DNA of 64,000 nt from Flavivirga eckloniae (lineage in GTDB: Bacteria; Bacteroidota; Bacteroidia; Flavobacteriales; Flavobacteriaceae). The position numbers were made by a program, and so were the translations under genes. The notes below the pieces were generated by a model, which searched no databases, had not been told where the DNA came from, and worked only from the letters and a program-made list of their open reading frames with translations. This document shows positions 50,834-60,908 of the stretch, piece after piece; within the stretch, counting starts at the first letter, position 1; each line of letters starts with the position of its first letter. The stretch covers positions 3,735,001 to 3,799,000 of the forward strand of contig NZ_CP025791.1 in the NCBI RefSeq assembly GCF_002886045.1, read 5' to 3'.

Positions 50834-51610
50834 ATGAAAAGATTGCAAGATAAAATAGCCATAATAACAGGAGCCGCAGATGGTATTGGTTTAGCAATAA
50901 GCAAAGTTTTTGCCAAAGAAGGAGCAATCGTAGTTATGGGCGATATTAACTTTGAAAAATGTCAGCAGGAAGCTGATGCGATTTCGAAAAACATCGGAAA
51001 AGCTATTGCCAAAAAATGTGATGTAGGGCATACAAAAGAAGTAAACGAATTAATAAATCAAACCCTAAAAACATATGGCAAAATAGATGTTTTAATCAAT
51101 AATGCTGCTGTTGCAATTTCAGGAAATATTACGGAGATGCCCGAAGAAGACTGGGATAAAGTAATAAACACCAATCTTAAAAGTGTTTACCGTACTATAA
51201 AAGCCGTATTGCCGATTATGTTAAAACAACACTCGGGTAGTGTTATAAATATGTCCTCAACCCAGGCATTTAGATCGTGGGATAATTGGACGGCTTATGC
51301 CGGAGCCAAAGGCGCTATACTTTCAATGACCAACCAATTGGCAGGTCAGTTTGGAGACAGGGGTGTTCGTTTTAACACCATTTCCCCTGGTGCAATTATG
51401 ACGCCATTAAACCAAAAAAGGGTAGAAACCGAAGGTGATGGGTTTTTAAATGCAAGTAGAAACATGAGCCCTATGAATCGTATGGGGACAGCAAATGAAG
51501 TGGCAATGACAGCGCTGTTTCTGGCATCGGACGAAGCTAAATTTATTACAGGAGAAGATATTAAAATAGACGGCGGTTTATGCACATTGCCGCGTTATGT
51601 AGAAGAATAA
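50834..51610 (+). CDS. SDR family oxidoreductase
   Basis: This 258-residue classical short-chain dehydrogenase has the cofactor motif TGAADGIGLAIS (about residues 12-23), NNAAVAISG (about 89-97), catalytic Ser in INMSS (about 138-142) and Tyr155/Lys159 in YAGAK. The substrate is unknown; family members oxidise sugars, sugar acids or hydroxyacids. Its position in a mannosidase operon next to a family III CoA-transferase suggests that it processes a substituent or breakdown product of the glycan. Confidence 0.88.
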   Translation: MKRLQDKIAIITGAADGIGLAISKVFAKEGAIVVMGDINFEKCQQEADAISKNIGKAIAKKCDVGHTKEVNELINQTLKTYGKIDVLINNAAVAISGNITEMPEEDWDKVINTNLKSVYRTIKAVLPIMLKQHSGSVINMSSTQAFRSWDNWTAYAGAKGAILSMTNQLAGQFGDRGVRFNTISPGAIMTPLNQKRVETEGDGFLNASRNMSPMNRMGTANEVAMTALFLASDEAKFITGEDIKIDGGLCTLPRYVEE

Positions 51611-51620
51611 AAAAGTACAA

Positions 51621-52829
51621 ATGAAACAAGCATTAGAAGGTGTAAAAGTTTTAGACTTTACACAATTATTACAAGGCCCTTACGCCACACAAATGTTAGG
51701 CGATTTAGGAGCAGACGTTATAAAGGTTGAAAGACATGGCTCTGGTGATATTTACAGGGGCATGACTTTTTTTAACAAGTGGGTCGCAGAAGACGAATCG
51801 CCTTGTTTTATGGCATGGAATAGAAACAAGCGCTCTATTTCGGTTGATGTAAAAAGTGAAGAAGGCAAAAAGATTCTCTATAAATTGGTTGAAACAGCTG
51901 ATGTGGTTATGGAGAATTTTAGACCAGGAGTTATGGAGCGCCTTGGTTTCGGATACGAAACGTTAAAGGCTATCAACCCAAAAATAATTTATTGCTCTGC
52001 CTCTGGTTGGGGAGACGATGGGCCTTATTTAACACGTCCAGGACAAGACCTGTTAGTGCAAAGTGTTAGTGGTGCTGTTATGACTAGTGGAAAAAGCACC
52101 GACGGTCCAGTAGCTTTAGGTACAGCGCTATGCGATCAAGTAAATGCTTTAAATTCGGTATATGCTATTCTAGCTGCCTTGTTTTATCGTGAAAGAACTG
52201 GAATAGGTCAAGAAATAAAATCTAACCTGTTGTCATCTGCAATAGCATTTCAAATGCAGGATTTCTTTACCATTCAAAATTTAGGACAAACATTCACGCG
52301 TCCAAATTCAGGGATTGGTCACCCGGGTAACGGAGCACCTTTTGGTACTTACGAAACTAGCGATGGTTATATTACAATAGCTATGAGCCCTTGGCATAAA
52401 ATGGTAACAGCTTTAGGAGATGAATCCTTAGAGGTATACAACGACCCTCAAACGCTTTACGATAAACGTGATGAGATTTATTATAAAATTGAAGCTATAA
52501 CAAAAACCAAAACAACAGACGAATGGCTGGAGATTATGCTTGGTTTAGATTTATGGGTTTCAAAAGTTAATAATCAAGAAGACGTTGAGCAAGATCCGCA
52601 AGTTATCCATAACAAGACATTTGTAGATATTGAGCATCCAAAAGCGGGTAATGTTAAAGTGACTAACATTCCATTTACAATGAGTGAAACACCTGGAAAA
52701 ATTAGCCGCCCTTCTCCTATGTTAGGTGAGCACGGTCCAGAAATCTTACAAGAGATAGGATACTCGCAAGACGAGATCAATGCTTTAGAATCTAACAATA
52801 TCATTACAGTGGAAAGGCTAAATAAATAA
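51621..52829 (+). CDS. Family III CoA-transferase (CaiB/BaiF type)
   Basis: This 402-residue cytoplasmic enzyme has the CaiB/BaiF fold: VLDFTQLLQGPYATQMLGDLGADVIKVE at the N-terminus, NFRPGVMERLGFGYE near 99-113 and the catalytic Asp143 in RPGQDLLVQSVSG. Members move CoA between carboxylic acids such as formyl/oxalyl, carnitine or succinate/itaconate. This class is not part of any N-glycan pathway that I know, yet it lies 10 bases after the SDR and four bases before GH20 in the same operon, so it may handle an acyl or acid derivative. Confidence 0.9.
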   Translation: MKQALEGVKVLDFTQLLQGPYATQMLGDLGADVIKVERHGSGDIYRGMTFFNKWVAEDESPCFMAWNRNKRSISVDVKSEEGKKILYKLVETADVVMENFRPGVMERLGFGYETLKAINPKIIYCSASGWGDDGPYLTRPGQDLLVQSVSGAVMTSGKSTDGPVALGTALCDQVNALNSVYAILAALFYRERTGIGQEIKSNLLSSAIAFQMQDFFTIQNLGQTFTRPNSGIGHPGNGAPFGTYETSDGYITIAMSPWHKMVTALGDESLEVYNDPQTLYDKRDEIYYKIEAITKTKTTDEWLEIMLGLDLWVSKVNNQEDVEQDPQVIHNKTFVDIEHPKAGNVKVTNIPFTMSETPGKISRPSPMLGEHGPEILQEIGYSQDEINALESNNIITVERLNK

Positions 52830-52833
52830 AGTA

Positions 52834-54456
52834 ATGAATTCCAATTTAATAAAGTTGCTAATAGTGCTTATGATTACTGGAACAAACTGTAAATCGGAAA
52901 AACTCGAATATGCTTCCGGCAACTTGCTTCCTAATCCGCAAGAGCAGAAGGCTGTAGGCGGCAACTTTTTATTAAATTCTAACACAAAAATTTATACAGG
53001 TGGTACGTTAAAAAAGGCTGCAACCTTTTTAATGGATTATATAGCCAATGGCAGCAACATAACACTCGAAGAAACCGAGGACATTGATGCTGCCAACATT
53101 ATATTTAAACACGATAGTAATATCCAAAACGCAGAAGGCTATACTTTGAGCGTTACGGACAATCGTATAACTATTTCGGCAAAAACCGAGCAAGGGGCTT
53201 TTTACGGCTATCAAAGTTTAAGGCAGTTACTTCCAGAAAGTTTTGAGAACGGTAGCTATAAAGAAAAAGAAGTCGCAATAGCTGGTGCTTTTATTAAAGA
53301 CGCGCCCCGTTTTTCTTATAGAGGCATGCATTTAGATGTTGCCAGGCATTTTTTTAATGTCGATGAAGTTAAAACGTATATTGATTATTTAGCCATGCTA
53401 AAATTCAATACTTTTCATTGGCATTTAACCGAAGATCAGGGTTGGAGAATCGAGATTAAAAAATATCCCAAATTAACAAGTGTAGGAGGCTTTAGAAAAG
53501 AAACCTTAATAGGACATTACAATGATAAGCCGCAACGATTTGATGGCAAAAAATACGGCGGATTTTATACTCAGGAAGAGATAAAAGACATCGTAAAATA
53601 TGCATCAGATAGAGCTATAACCATTATTCCGGAAATAGAAATGCCAGGCCATTCGTTAGCAGCTCTAAGTGCATATCCGGAGTTTGGCTGTATTGGTGAA
53701 TCGTATGAGGCAGCAACAAAATGGGGCGTTTTCGAAGATATTTATTGCAGTAAAGAAAGTACCTTTTTGTTTTTACAAGATATCTTAGACGAAGTTATAG
53801 AATTATTCCCCGGGAAATACATACATATTGGAGGTGATGAAGCCCCAAAAGAGAGATGGAAACATTGTAATAATTGCCAAGCCAGAATAAAAGAAGCAGG
53901 ATTAAAAGACGAACATGAATTGCAAAGCTATTTTATTACAAGAATAGAAACGTATTTAAACAGTAAAGGAAAACAGTTAATAGGTTGGGATGAAATATTA
54001 GAAGGCGGACTAGCACCTAATGCAACAGTTATGTCGTGGCGTGGTGATGCGGGAGCTATAGCAGCCGCTAAACAAAACCACGATGTTATTTTAACGCCTA
54101 ATACGCATGTTTATTTCGACCATTATCAATCGGGAAATATAAAAGAAGAACCTGTAGCAATAGGCGGTTTTTTACCTTTAGAAAAAGTATTTAATTTCGA
54201 GCCTATTTCTAAAGAGCTTACTGCTGAAGAAGCCAAGCATGTTCTAGGTGGACAAGGCAATGTTTGGACAGAATATATGCCCGATTTCAAACATGTTGAA
54301 TATATGCTTTTTCCTAGAGCTGTTGCTTTAAGCAATGTATTATGGGGTTCGAAAGACAGAAATTATAACGATTTTTTAAAGCGATTGAATCACTTTGAAA
54401 ACCGTTTAAAAGCACTTGATGTTAACTCCTTTAAAAAATATAAAACTAAGAACTAA
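52834..54456 (+). CDS. GH20 beta-N-acetylhexosaminidase
   Basis: This 540-residue enzyme has a lipoprotein-like signal (LIVLMITGTNC), a GH20b N-terminal domain (about 25-160) and the GH20 TIM barrel with FHWHLTEDQGWRIEIKKYP (about 190-208), the catalytic pair Asp335-Glu336 in HIGGDEAPKERW and GWDEILEGGLAP (about 385-396). It removes terminal GlcNAc/GalNAc by substrate-assisted catalysis, as needed for the chitobiose core or complex N-glycans. It follows the CoA-transferase by four bases. Confidence 0.94.
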   Translation: MNSNLIKLLIVLMITGTNCKSEKLEYASGNLLPNPQEQKAVGGNFLLNSNTKIYTGGTLKKAATFLMDYIANGSNITLEETEDIDAANIIFKHDSNIQNAEGYTLSVTDNRITISAKTEQGAFYGYQSLRQLLPESFENGSYKEKEVAIAGAFIKDAPRFSYRGMHLDVARHFFNVDEVKTYIDYLAMLKFNTFHWHLTEDQGWRIEIKKYPKLTSVGGFRKETLIGHYNDKPQRFDGKKYGGFYTQEEIKDIVKYASDRAITIIPEIEMPGHSLAALSAYPEFGCIGESYEAATKWGVFEDIYCSKESTFLFLQDILDEVIELFPGKYIHIGGDEAPKERWKHCNNCQARIKEAGLKDEHELQSYFITRIETYLNSKGKQLIGWDEILEGGLAPNATVMSWRGDAGAIAAAKQNHDVILTPNTHVYFDHYQSGNIKEEPVAIGGFLPLEKVFNFEPISKELTAEEAKHVLGGQGNVWTEYMPDFKHVEYMLFPRAVALSNVLWGSKDRNYNDFLKRLNHFENRLKALDVNSFKKYKTKN

Positions 54457-54471
54457 TTAAATTATAACATT

Positions 54472-55773
54472 ATGACCGACGAAAAAGTTATTGTCCCCAA
54501 AAGTGTAATTATTCCGTTTATTTTGGTGACCTCATTATTTGCACTATGGGGATTTGCTAATGCTGTTACAGACCCTATGGTAACTGCTTTTAAAAAGGTA
54601 CTGGAGCTGACCAATTCGCAAGCTTCATGGGTGCAAATGGCATTTTATGGCGGTTATTTTTGTATGGCTTTACCAGCAGCATTGTTTATTAGAAAATATT
54701 CATATAAAACAGCCATTCTAATAGGTCTTGTTTTATACTCCGGAGGAGCACTATTGTTTTTCCCGGCAGCAACCAATGAAGAGTTCTGGGTATTCTGTGT
54801 CGCATTATACATCCTAACATTTGGTTTAGCATTTTTAGAAACAGCAGCAAACCCATATATATTGGCCATGGGTTCTAAAAAAACAGCAACACAACGATTA
54901 AATTTAGCACAAGCATTTAACCCAGTTGGTCTATTAGCTGGTTTGTTAGTGGCTCAACACTTTGTATTGAAAAACCTGCAGTCTGATGATGTTGAAAATT
55001 TTACGGTATTAGATGCTACTAAAAAAGCACTTATAAGGACTTCAGACTTAATGGTTATCCGTAATCCATATGTAACTTTAGGTTTGGTGATTTTAATCTT
55101 CTTGGTATTGATTGCCTTAGTGAAAATGCCAAACTTTAAGGATGAGGGAGGTATACCTAGTTTGGGAAAAACATTTTCAGGATTGTTTAAAAACAGCAAT
55201 TATGTATATGGCGTTTTATCGCAGGCATTATACGTTGGTGCACAGATTATGTGTTGGACTTACATCTATCAATATGCAGAAGGCATAGGCATGGCTAGTG
55301 AAACAGCGGCAAATTATCAGCTCGTAGCTTTTATCATATTTTTAGTTGGTAGGTGGATTGGTACGGCATTACTGAGATATATTAATTCAGGTAAGCTATT
55401 AATGTTATTCTGTCTTTTTGCTCTTTTAAGCACTTTAGGTACTATTTTTATTGAAGGTATTGTTGGCTTATATTGTCTTGTAGCCATTTCATTTTTCATG
55501 TCTTTAATGTTCCCAACAATTTACGGTATAGCATTAGACGATTTAGGAGAAGAAGAATCTAAAATAGGCGCAGCAGGATTAGTTATGGCTATTGTAGGTG
55601 GGGCCTTAATGCCACAGTGGCAAGCTATGATTATGGATATCGGAGGCGAAAAAGTAAACGATACAACCATACTAGGTGTGTCGGAAGTTAACTTCTCTTT
55701 TGTTTTACCGTTAATATGCTTTTTGCTTATAGCGTTATATGGTAGAAAAGCTAGCAAAACAGTAGCCAATTAA
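54472..55773 (+). CDS. FucP-like MFS sugar transporter (fucose/GlcNAc type)
   Basis: This 433-residue MFS protein of the FHS family has FALWGFANAVTDPMV (about residues 20-34), YGGYFCMALPAAL (about 59-71) and LETAANPYILAMG (about 122-134), the hallmark of L-fucose, N-acetylglucosamine and related permeases. GH20 just upstream releases GlcNAc, so a NagP-like GlcNAc importer is a reasonable inference; fucose is the main alternative. It is the last gene before a bidirectional repeat hairpin. Confidence 0.88.
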   Translation: MTDEKVIVPKSVIIPFILVTSLFALWGFANAVTDPMVTAFKKVLELTNSQASWVQMAFYGGYFCMALPAALFIRKYSYKTAILIGLVLYSGGALLFFPAATNEEFWVFCVALYILTFGLAFLETAANPYILAMGSKKTATQRLNLAQAFNPVGLLAGLLVAQHFVLKNLQSDDVENFTVLDATKKALIRTSDLMVIRNPYVTLGLVILIFLVLIALVKMPNFKDEGGIPSLGKTFSGLFKNSNYVYGVLSQALYVGAQIMCWTYIYQYAEGIGMASETAANYQLVAFIIFLVGRWIGTALLRYINSGKLLMLFCLFALLSTLGTIFIEGIVGLYCLVAISFFMSLMFPTIYGIALDDLGEEESKIGAAGLVMAIVGGALMPQWQAMIMDIGGEKVNDTTILGVSEVNFSFVLPLICFLLIALYGRKASKTVAN

Positions 55774-55828
55774 TAATTGAAAACTATTTTTTTAGCTAGG
55801 AGCGGAACTAGAAAGTGATATGTTTTTT

Positions 55829-55939
55829 GTCATTCAGAGCGAAGCGAAGAATCTCAGCGTAATGTAAATTAAAAGATTACAATTTTAAAAGATTCTTCGC
55901 TTGCTTCGGCTACGCTCAGCACAAGCCGCTCTGAATGAC
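55829..55939. repeat. Long inverted-repeat element, probable bidirectional terminator
   Basis: Ends GTCATTCAGAGCG and CGCTCTGAATGAC are perfect complements. An inner pair AAGCGAAGAATCT/AGATTCTTCGCTT (55842-55854 and 55890-55902) is also perfect. T runs flank both ends. It lies between convergent genes and is the best-preserved member of the dispersed flavobacterial repeat family in this window. Confidence 0.8.
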
Positions 55940-55958
55940 ATTTTTTATAGATCAAAAC

Positions 55959-56681
55959 TTATTCATTAGAAGCATTATTCTTTAGGATAATGCTTTTTAC
56001 TTCATTTAAATAGCTTCTACCTATCGTATATCTTATACCAGCTATTTCAAGGCTGTTGCCCTCAACAGTTTCTACTTTTTCAATTGGAATGGTATAAGAA
56101 CGGTGTATTCTTATAAACCTATCAGAAGGTAATTCACTCGTAAAACTACCCAAGGTTTGATGTACGATGTATCTGTTTGTATGCGTTGTTATTTTTATAT
56201 AATCCTTTAAACTTTCTACGCATAAGATTTCATCAAGATAAACCTTTGCCATTTTCTTTTTATCTACCTTAACAAAGATAAAAGCCTTATCATTATGCCC
56301 CGCACCAACACCTTTATTTAGGTTATACGCTTTAAATGCTTTATTTATGGCCATGATAAACCTATGAAAGGGAATGGGCTTAACCAAATAATCCAAAACT
56401 TCTAATTCGTAACTTTCTACAGCGAATTCTTCGTGGGCAGTAGTTATAATGGTTAGCGGCTTTTTATCTAAACTTTTCAAAAGATTTAAACCATCCAACA
56501 AAGGCATATTGATATCTAAAAAAAGTAAGTCTACCGTATTATTTCTAATATAATCAATACTTTCTACAGCATTATTAAAAGAGTTCAGCAATTCCAGCCC
56601 TTTGGTCTCCTCAATATAATTCTTAATAACATTTATTGCCAATGGCTCATCATCTACAATAACACACTTCAAACTCATCAT
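55959..56681 (-). CDS. LytTR family response regulator
   Basis: This 240-residue regulator has a receiver domain with phospho-acceptor Asp56 in DLLFLDINMP and acidic DDE near 10-12, followed by a C-terminal LytTR DNA-binding domain (about 135-235; VYLDEILCVESLKDYIKI and FIRIHRSYTIPIEKVE). It overlaps its kinase gene by four bases. LytTR regulators bind paired half-sites with an ACCGTT-like core, similar to the motif at 57786-57807. It is the likely controller of the surrounding glycan operons. Confidence 0.92.
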   Translation of the reverse strand: MMSLKCVIVDDEPLAINVIKNYIEETKGLELLNSFNNAVESIDYIRNNTVDLLFLDINMPLLDGLNLLKSLDKKPLTIITTAHEEFAVESYELEVLDYLVKPIPFHRFIMAINKAFKAYNLNKGVGAGHNDKAFIFVKVDKKKMAKVYLDEILCVESLKDYIKITTHTNRYIVHQTLGSFTSELPSDRFIRIHRSYTIPIEKVETVEGNSLEIAGIRYTIGRSYLNEVKSIILKNNASNE

Positions 56682-57757
56682 ACTTTAATTTTAAGATTTA
56701 CTACATACTCTTTACCATTATCATTAATGTCAAGATGGTATTCATCCTCTTCATACCCTAATGCCAGTCTTTTTTTTACGTTTCCAATACCAATGCCCCC
56801 TTGTTCTGTTTTAATAGCATTATTGTTCTTTTCGGTTGCAATTGGGTTTGAAATTCTAAAGTGGAGGAAGTCCCCAATAACATTAAAGTCTATATTAATA
56901 TTTACTTCGCCAATGCTTTTGTTAGCACCATGTTTAAAAGAGTTTTCAACAAAAGACAACAAGAGCATTGGAGCAATTTCTTTATCCTCTATTTCTCCCG
57001 AAATATCTACATTTATCTTTAATTGATCGCCATACCGTATACTCTCTAAGTCCAGATAATTTTGAAGGCAAATAATTTCTTTTGTTAAGCTTTGTCTTTT
57101 CTGTTTTGTTTCATACAAAAGGTACCGCATTAACTCCGATAATTTAAGGATAATTTTTGGTGCCTTATTGGATTTCTCTATAGTTAGGGAATAAATATTG
57201 TTTAGTGTATTAAAAAAGAAATGCGGAGAAACCTGTGTTCTTAATAATCGTAACTCCGTTTCAAGTTGTAATTTTTCCAAATCTACAAGCCTTTTATGCT
57301 CTCTAATCCAGTCGAACGTTACTTTTATAGCCGTTACAAAAGTTACAACATACAACTCGCCCAACATCATTTCAATAGCATAGTTTAAGGTTAATGTAGT
57401 TGTTACTTCCGGACCTTCCGGCCAAACATTACTACTAACCAAAAAGTATGTTAAATTGAATTTTAACATCAACACAAAAAACAAAGATGCAATTAGGGTA
57501 ATAGCGTAAGTAACATATTTACGCGTATAAATAAACTTTGGCATTAGGTAGTAAATATTAAAATAACATAATGTCATATGAATAGCAAAACCTAACAAAG
57601 TCGTTTTAAAAGCGTACTCGTAATCATCAAAATAACTCCCCCATCTAAATGTGGTAAACAGAAAATAAACTAGCCAAAATATAACATGATGCCTTATAGT
57701 AATACTAAAATTATTGTTGTCGTCTATTTTAATAGCATCCTTGATTCTCTGAAACAT
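56678..57757 (-). CDS. LytS-like sensor histidine kinase
   Basis: This 359-residue kinase has four predicted membrane helices (about residues 20-145), a short coiled coil, and the His_kinase region LLRTQVSPHFFFNTLNNIYSLT with phospho-acceptor His179. The ATPase domain includes LLSFVENSFKHG (N box, about 261-272) and GGIGIGNVKKRL (G box). It has no large periplasmic sensing domain, so it may sense through its membrane part or a transporter partner. It overlaps the regulator gene and diverges from the symporter gene. Confidence 0.92.
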   Translation of the reverse strand: MFQRIKDAIKIDDNNNFSITIRHHVIFWLVYFLFTTFRWGSYFDDYEYAFKTTLLGFAIHMTLCYFNIYYLMPKFIYTRKYVTYAITLIASLFFVLMLKFNLTYFLVSSNVWPEGPEVTTTLTLNYAIEMMLGELYVVTFVTAIKVTFDWIREHKRLVDLEKLQLETELRLLRTQVSPHFFFNTLNNIYSLTIEKSNKAPKIILKLSELMRYLLYETKQKRQSLTKEIICLQNYLDLESIRYGDQLKINVDISGEIEDKEIAPMLLLSFVENSFKHGANKSIGEVNINIDFNVIGDFLHFRISNPIATEKNNNAIKTEQGGIGIGNVKKRLALGYEEDEYHLDINDNGKEYVVNLKIKV

Positions 57758-58082
57758 ATCACCATTTCGTTTTTTTGGCGTTTAGCTTTCTACCGTTGTT
57801 GTTGGTCTAAAATTATTCGCTCCACGAGTAAATTTATAAATATTTAACATAATTAATAATACACTTAAAAACTAATAAGTAGAAATATAATTTTTCAAAA
57901 GTGTATTGGTAACAAATAAAAGTAGGACAAATATAGGAAAAATTACTCGATTATCTCTTGTTTTTCTCTTTTACAAACCGTATGCAGCTTATAAATAACG
58001 GCTTATATCGCATGCGATTATTTGTAGTTTATAGTGACGATAATAGTGAGTAAACATGTTAAATGTTTTTAAAAAAGTGTGA
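57758..58082. other. Divergent regulatory spacer between kinase and symporter genes
   Basis: No gene is seen. It holds the shared motif at 57786-57807, close to the kinase start and about 275 bases from the symporter start. TAAATTTA near 57829 is a weak promoter-like sequence. GCATGCGAT and a nearby GTATGCAG occur near 57979-58019. Confidence 0.5.
57786..57807 (+). promoter_or_regulatory. Shared 22-bp motif, copy 2 (candidate LytTR regulator site)
   Basis: It begins CTTTCTACCGTT and ends GTTGTTGGTC, matching 44757-44778 in 19 of 22 positions. ACCGTT is the typical LytTR half-site core. It is 29 bases from the kinase start codon, so autoregulation is also possible. Confidence 0.5.
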
Positions 58083-59981
58083 ATGAATATCGCAACGATT
58101 GATATTGCTATAATTTTAGGATATGTATTAATAACTGTTTTATTTGGATTATATGTTTCTAAAAAAGCGTCGAAAAATTTAAACTCATATTTTTTGGGAG
58201 GAAATGAAATTCCGTGGTACTATTTAGGTTTATCTAATGCCTCGGGAATGTTCGATATTTCCGGAACCATGTTTGCCGTTACCATTATGTTCGTATATGG
58301 TATAAAAAGTGCCTGGATACCATGGTTGTGGCCTGTGTGGAATCAAGTGTTTTTATTTGTTTTTCTAGCTGCCTGGTTAAGGCGATCTAACGTTATGACA
58401 GGAGCACAATGGATAACCTATCGCTTCGGAAAAGGTTTAAGTGCCCGATTATCCCATATTATCGTTACCGTATTTGCTATTATTAGCACATTAGGCTTTA
58501 TGGCCTATTTCTTTGAAGGTATAGGCAAGTTTGTCGTTATATTTTTTCCATGGGATTTATCTTTTGACGTTGGACTTTTTCAAGTGTCTTCAGAACAAGC
58601 TTACGCATTAATTATCATCGGTATTACGACTTTATACACGCTTAAAGGTGGTATGTACAGTGTGGTAGCAACAGAAGTGCTACAATTTTTAATCATGACC
58701 GTTTCCTGTTTAGTTATAGGCTACATTGCATTCAAGACAGTAACCTATACTCAGGTTGAAGCAGCCGTACCAGATAACTGGAAAGATTTGTTTTTCGGTA
58801 TGGATCTTAATATAGACTGGACTGGTTATATAGATAGTGTCAATCAGAAAATAGAAGAAGATGGTTTCTCATTATTCGGTTTTCTATTCATGATGATGAT
58901 TTTTAAAGGCATTTTTGCGAGTTTGGCAGGACCAGTTCCTAGCTACGATATGCAAAGAATCTTGTCTACTAAAAATAGCGTAGACGCTTCAAAAATGAGT
59001 GCACTAACTATAGTGGTACTGTCCATTCCAAGATATTTAATGATTGCTGGCTTTGCAGTGCTATGTCTTGTATATATGGGACCAGAACTACAAGCTATGG
59101 GATCTGGATTCGACTTTGAAACCATACTTCCAGAAGCGATACAACGATTTGTACCAATAGGCGTTAAAGGTTTACTACTTGCAGGCTTACTCGCCGCATT
59201 TATGGGAACCTTCGCTGCATTTGTTAACTCAGCCCCAGCCTATATCGTTAATGATATCTACAAAAAATATATTAACCCAAATGCTTCCAATAAAACATAT
59301 ATTAGATACAGTTATTTATCTTCCGTATTGCTCGTTTTAATAGGTGTAATAGGTGGCTTTTTTGCATCATCAATTACCTCGCTTACCATCTGGATAACAT
59401 CAGCTTTATATGGTGGTTATGCTATGGCAAACGTATTAAAATGGATATGGTGGCGATTCAATGCCTATGGCTATTTTTGGGGTATGCTATCTGGTTTAAT
59501 TGCAGCGACCATAGTACCAAACATTTTTCCGGGAACCATAGATATCTATTTATTCCCATACATTTTGCTCATTTCCCTTATAGGGTGTCTTATAGGTGTT
59601 TTTCTTAACAAGCCAGAAGATATGGAAGTGCTTAAACATTTCTATAAAACGACCAAACCTTGGGGCTTTTGGAAACCAGTATATAAAGAAATACTAAAAG
59701 AAGACCCGGATTTTAAACCAAATAAAGGTTTTAAACTCGATATGTTTAATTGTGCTGTTGGAATTGTTTGGCAAATGACATTTGTTTTAGCTCCCATGTA
59801 TTTAATTATAAGAGAGTATAATAGTTTGTATATTGTTTTAGGAATTATGGCAGTAACAACCGCTATATTAAAGAAAACATGGTATGATAAATTAAACCAT
59901 GAAAAAACAAATATTAAAACGCCTTTAAAAGAAATAAAAAATAATGAAAATACCCTGGCAAGAGAAACCACAAACGTGTAA
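58083..59981 (+). CDS. Sodium:solute symporter (SSS family)
   Basis: This 632-residue inner-membrane protein has about 14 helices and SSS family features: [16 protein letters not shown] (about residues 50-65), the loop after helix 3 with [18 protein letters not shown], and [30 protein letters not shown] (split about 262-291). It probably imports a mono- or disaccharide with sodium. It begins the second half of the glycan locus, and its last 38 bases overlap the GH130 gene, so a Man-GlcNAc disaccharide or similar GH130 substrate is a good candidate. The soluble C-terminal tail is lysine- and asparagine-rich. Confidence 0.9.
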   Translation: MNIATIDIAIILGYVLITVLFGLYVSKKASKNLNSYFLGGNEIPWYYLGLSNASGMFDISGTMFAVTIMFVYGIKSAWIPWLWPVWNQVFLFVFLAAWLRRSNVMTGAQWITYRFGKGLSARLSHIIVTVFAIISTLGFMAYFFEGIGKFVVIFFPWDLSFDVGLFQVSSEQAYALIIIGITTLYTLKGGMYSVVATEVLQFLIMTVSCLVIGYIAFKTVTYTQVEAAVPDNWKDLFFGMDLNIDWTGYIDSVNQKIEEDGFSLFGFLFMMMIFKGIFASLAGPVPSYDMQRILSTKNSVDASKMSALTIVVLSIPRYLMIAGFAVLCLVYMGPELQAMGSGFDFETILPEAIQRFVPIGVKGLLLAGLLAAFMGTFAAFVNSAPAYIVNDIYKKYINPNASNKTYIRYSYLSSVLLVLIGVIGGFFASSITSLTIWITSALYGGYAMANVLKWIWWRFNAYGYFWGMLSGLIAATIVPNIFPGTIDIYLFPYILLISLIGCLIGVFLNKPEDMEVLKHFYKTTKPWGFWKPVYKEILKEDPDFKPNKGFKLDMFNCAVGIVWQMTFVLAPMYLIIREYNSLYIVLGIMAVTTAILKKTWYDKLNHEKTNIKTPLKEIKNNENTLARETTNV

Positions 59982-60906
59982 TGATGTAGTCTGGAGATAT
60001 ACAGAAAATCCTATAATTCAAAGAGATGCCATTCCATCCTCAAACAGCATTTTCAATAGTGCAGTAGTACCTTTTAATGAAGGATTCGCTGGTGTTTTTC
60101 GTTGCGACAACAAAGCTGTGCAAATGAACATCTTTGCTGGGTTTAGTGAAGATGGAATCAATTGGAAAATTAACGAGAACCCTATAGATTTTAAAGCTGC
60201 AGATGAAGGGCAAGTTATAGGAGATTATAAATACGATCCCAGAGTTGTTTTTATAGAAGATCGCTATTGGATTACCTGGTGCGAAGGACATAATGGTCCA
60301 ACTATTGGAATTGGTTACACCTTCGATTTTATAGAGTTTTTTCAGTGCGAAAGCGCCTTTTTACCATTTAATAGAAATGGTGTATTATTTCCTAAGAAAA
60401 TAAATGGCAAATACGCTATGATGAGTCGCCCTAGTGATAACGGGCATACGCCTTTTGGTGATATTTACATGAGCTATAGCCCAGACATGAAATACTGGGG
60501 AGAACACAGGCATATGATGTCTCCGGCTGATTTTAAAGATAGCGCATGGCAATGTACCAAAATAGGTGCAGGCTCTGTGCCTTTTTTAACAGAAGCAGGT
60601 TGGCTCATGTTTTACCACGGTGTAATTAATACTTGTAATGGATTTCGATACGCTATGGGGTCTGCCATTCTAGATGAAGAGAACCCACATATAGTAAAAT
60701 ATAGAACACAACCATACTTGCTAACACCATCTGAATTATATGAACAAAATGGTGATGTGCCAAATGTTATTTTCCCTTGTGCTTCGTTGCAAGATTTACA
60801 AGAAGATAAAGTCACTATTTTTTACGGAGCGGCAGATACGGTAGTTGCAATAGCATTTGGAAGAATAAGCGAGATTATAGATTTTACAAAGAAGAATAGC
60901 CTATAA
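59944..60906 (+). CDS. GH130 mannoside phosphorylase
   Basis: This 320-residue cytoplasmic protein is a five-bladed propeller of GH130. Landmarks are [20 protein letters not shown] (about residues 35-54), [19 protein letters not shown] (about 94-112), [31 protein letters not shown] (split across about 139-169) and MFYHGV near 222. GH130 enzymes phosphorolyse beta-mannosides; by resemblance to the phosphorylases acting on Man-beta-1,4-GlcNAc, that substrate is likely, which closes the N-glycan pathway. The beta-1,2-mannosidase subgroups cannot be excluded. Its start lies inside the symporter gene (38-base overlap). Confidence 0.9.
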   Translation: MKIPWQEKPQTCNDVVWRYTENPIIQRDAIPSSNSIFNSAVVPFNEGFAGVFRCDNKAVQMNIFAGFSEDGINWKINENPIDFKAADEGQVIGDYKYDPRVVFIEDRYWITWCEGHNGPTIGIGYTFDFIEFFQCESAFLPFNRNGVLFPKKINGKYAMMSRPSDNGHTPFGDIYMSYSPDMKYWGEHRHMMSPADFKDSAWQCTKIGAGSVPFLTEAGWLMFYHGVINTCNGFRYAMGSAILDEENPHIVKYRTQPYLLTPSELYEQNGDVPNVIFPCASLQDLQEDKVTIFYGAADTVVAIAFGRISEIIDFTKKNSL

Positions 60907-60908
60907 AC

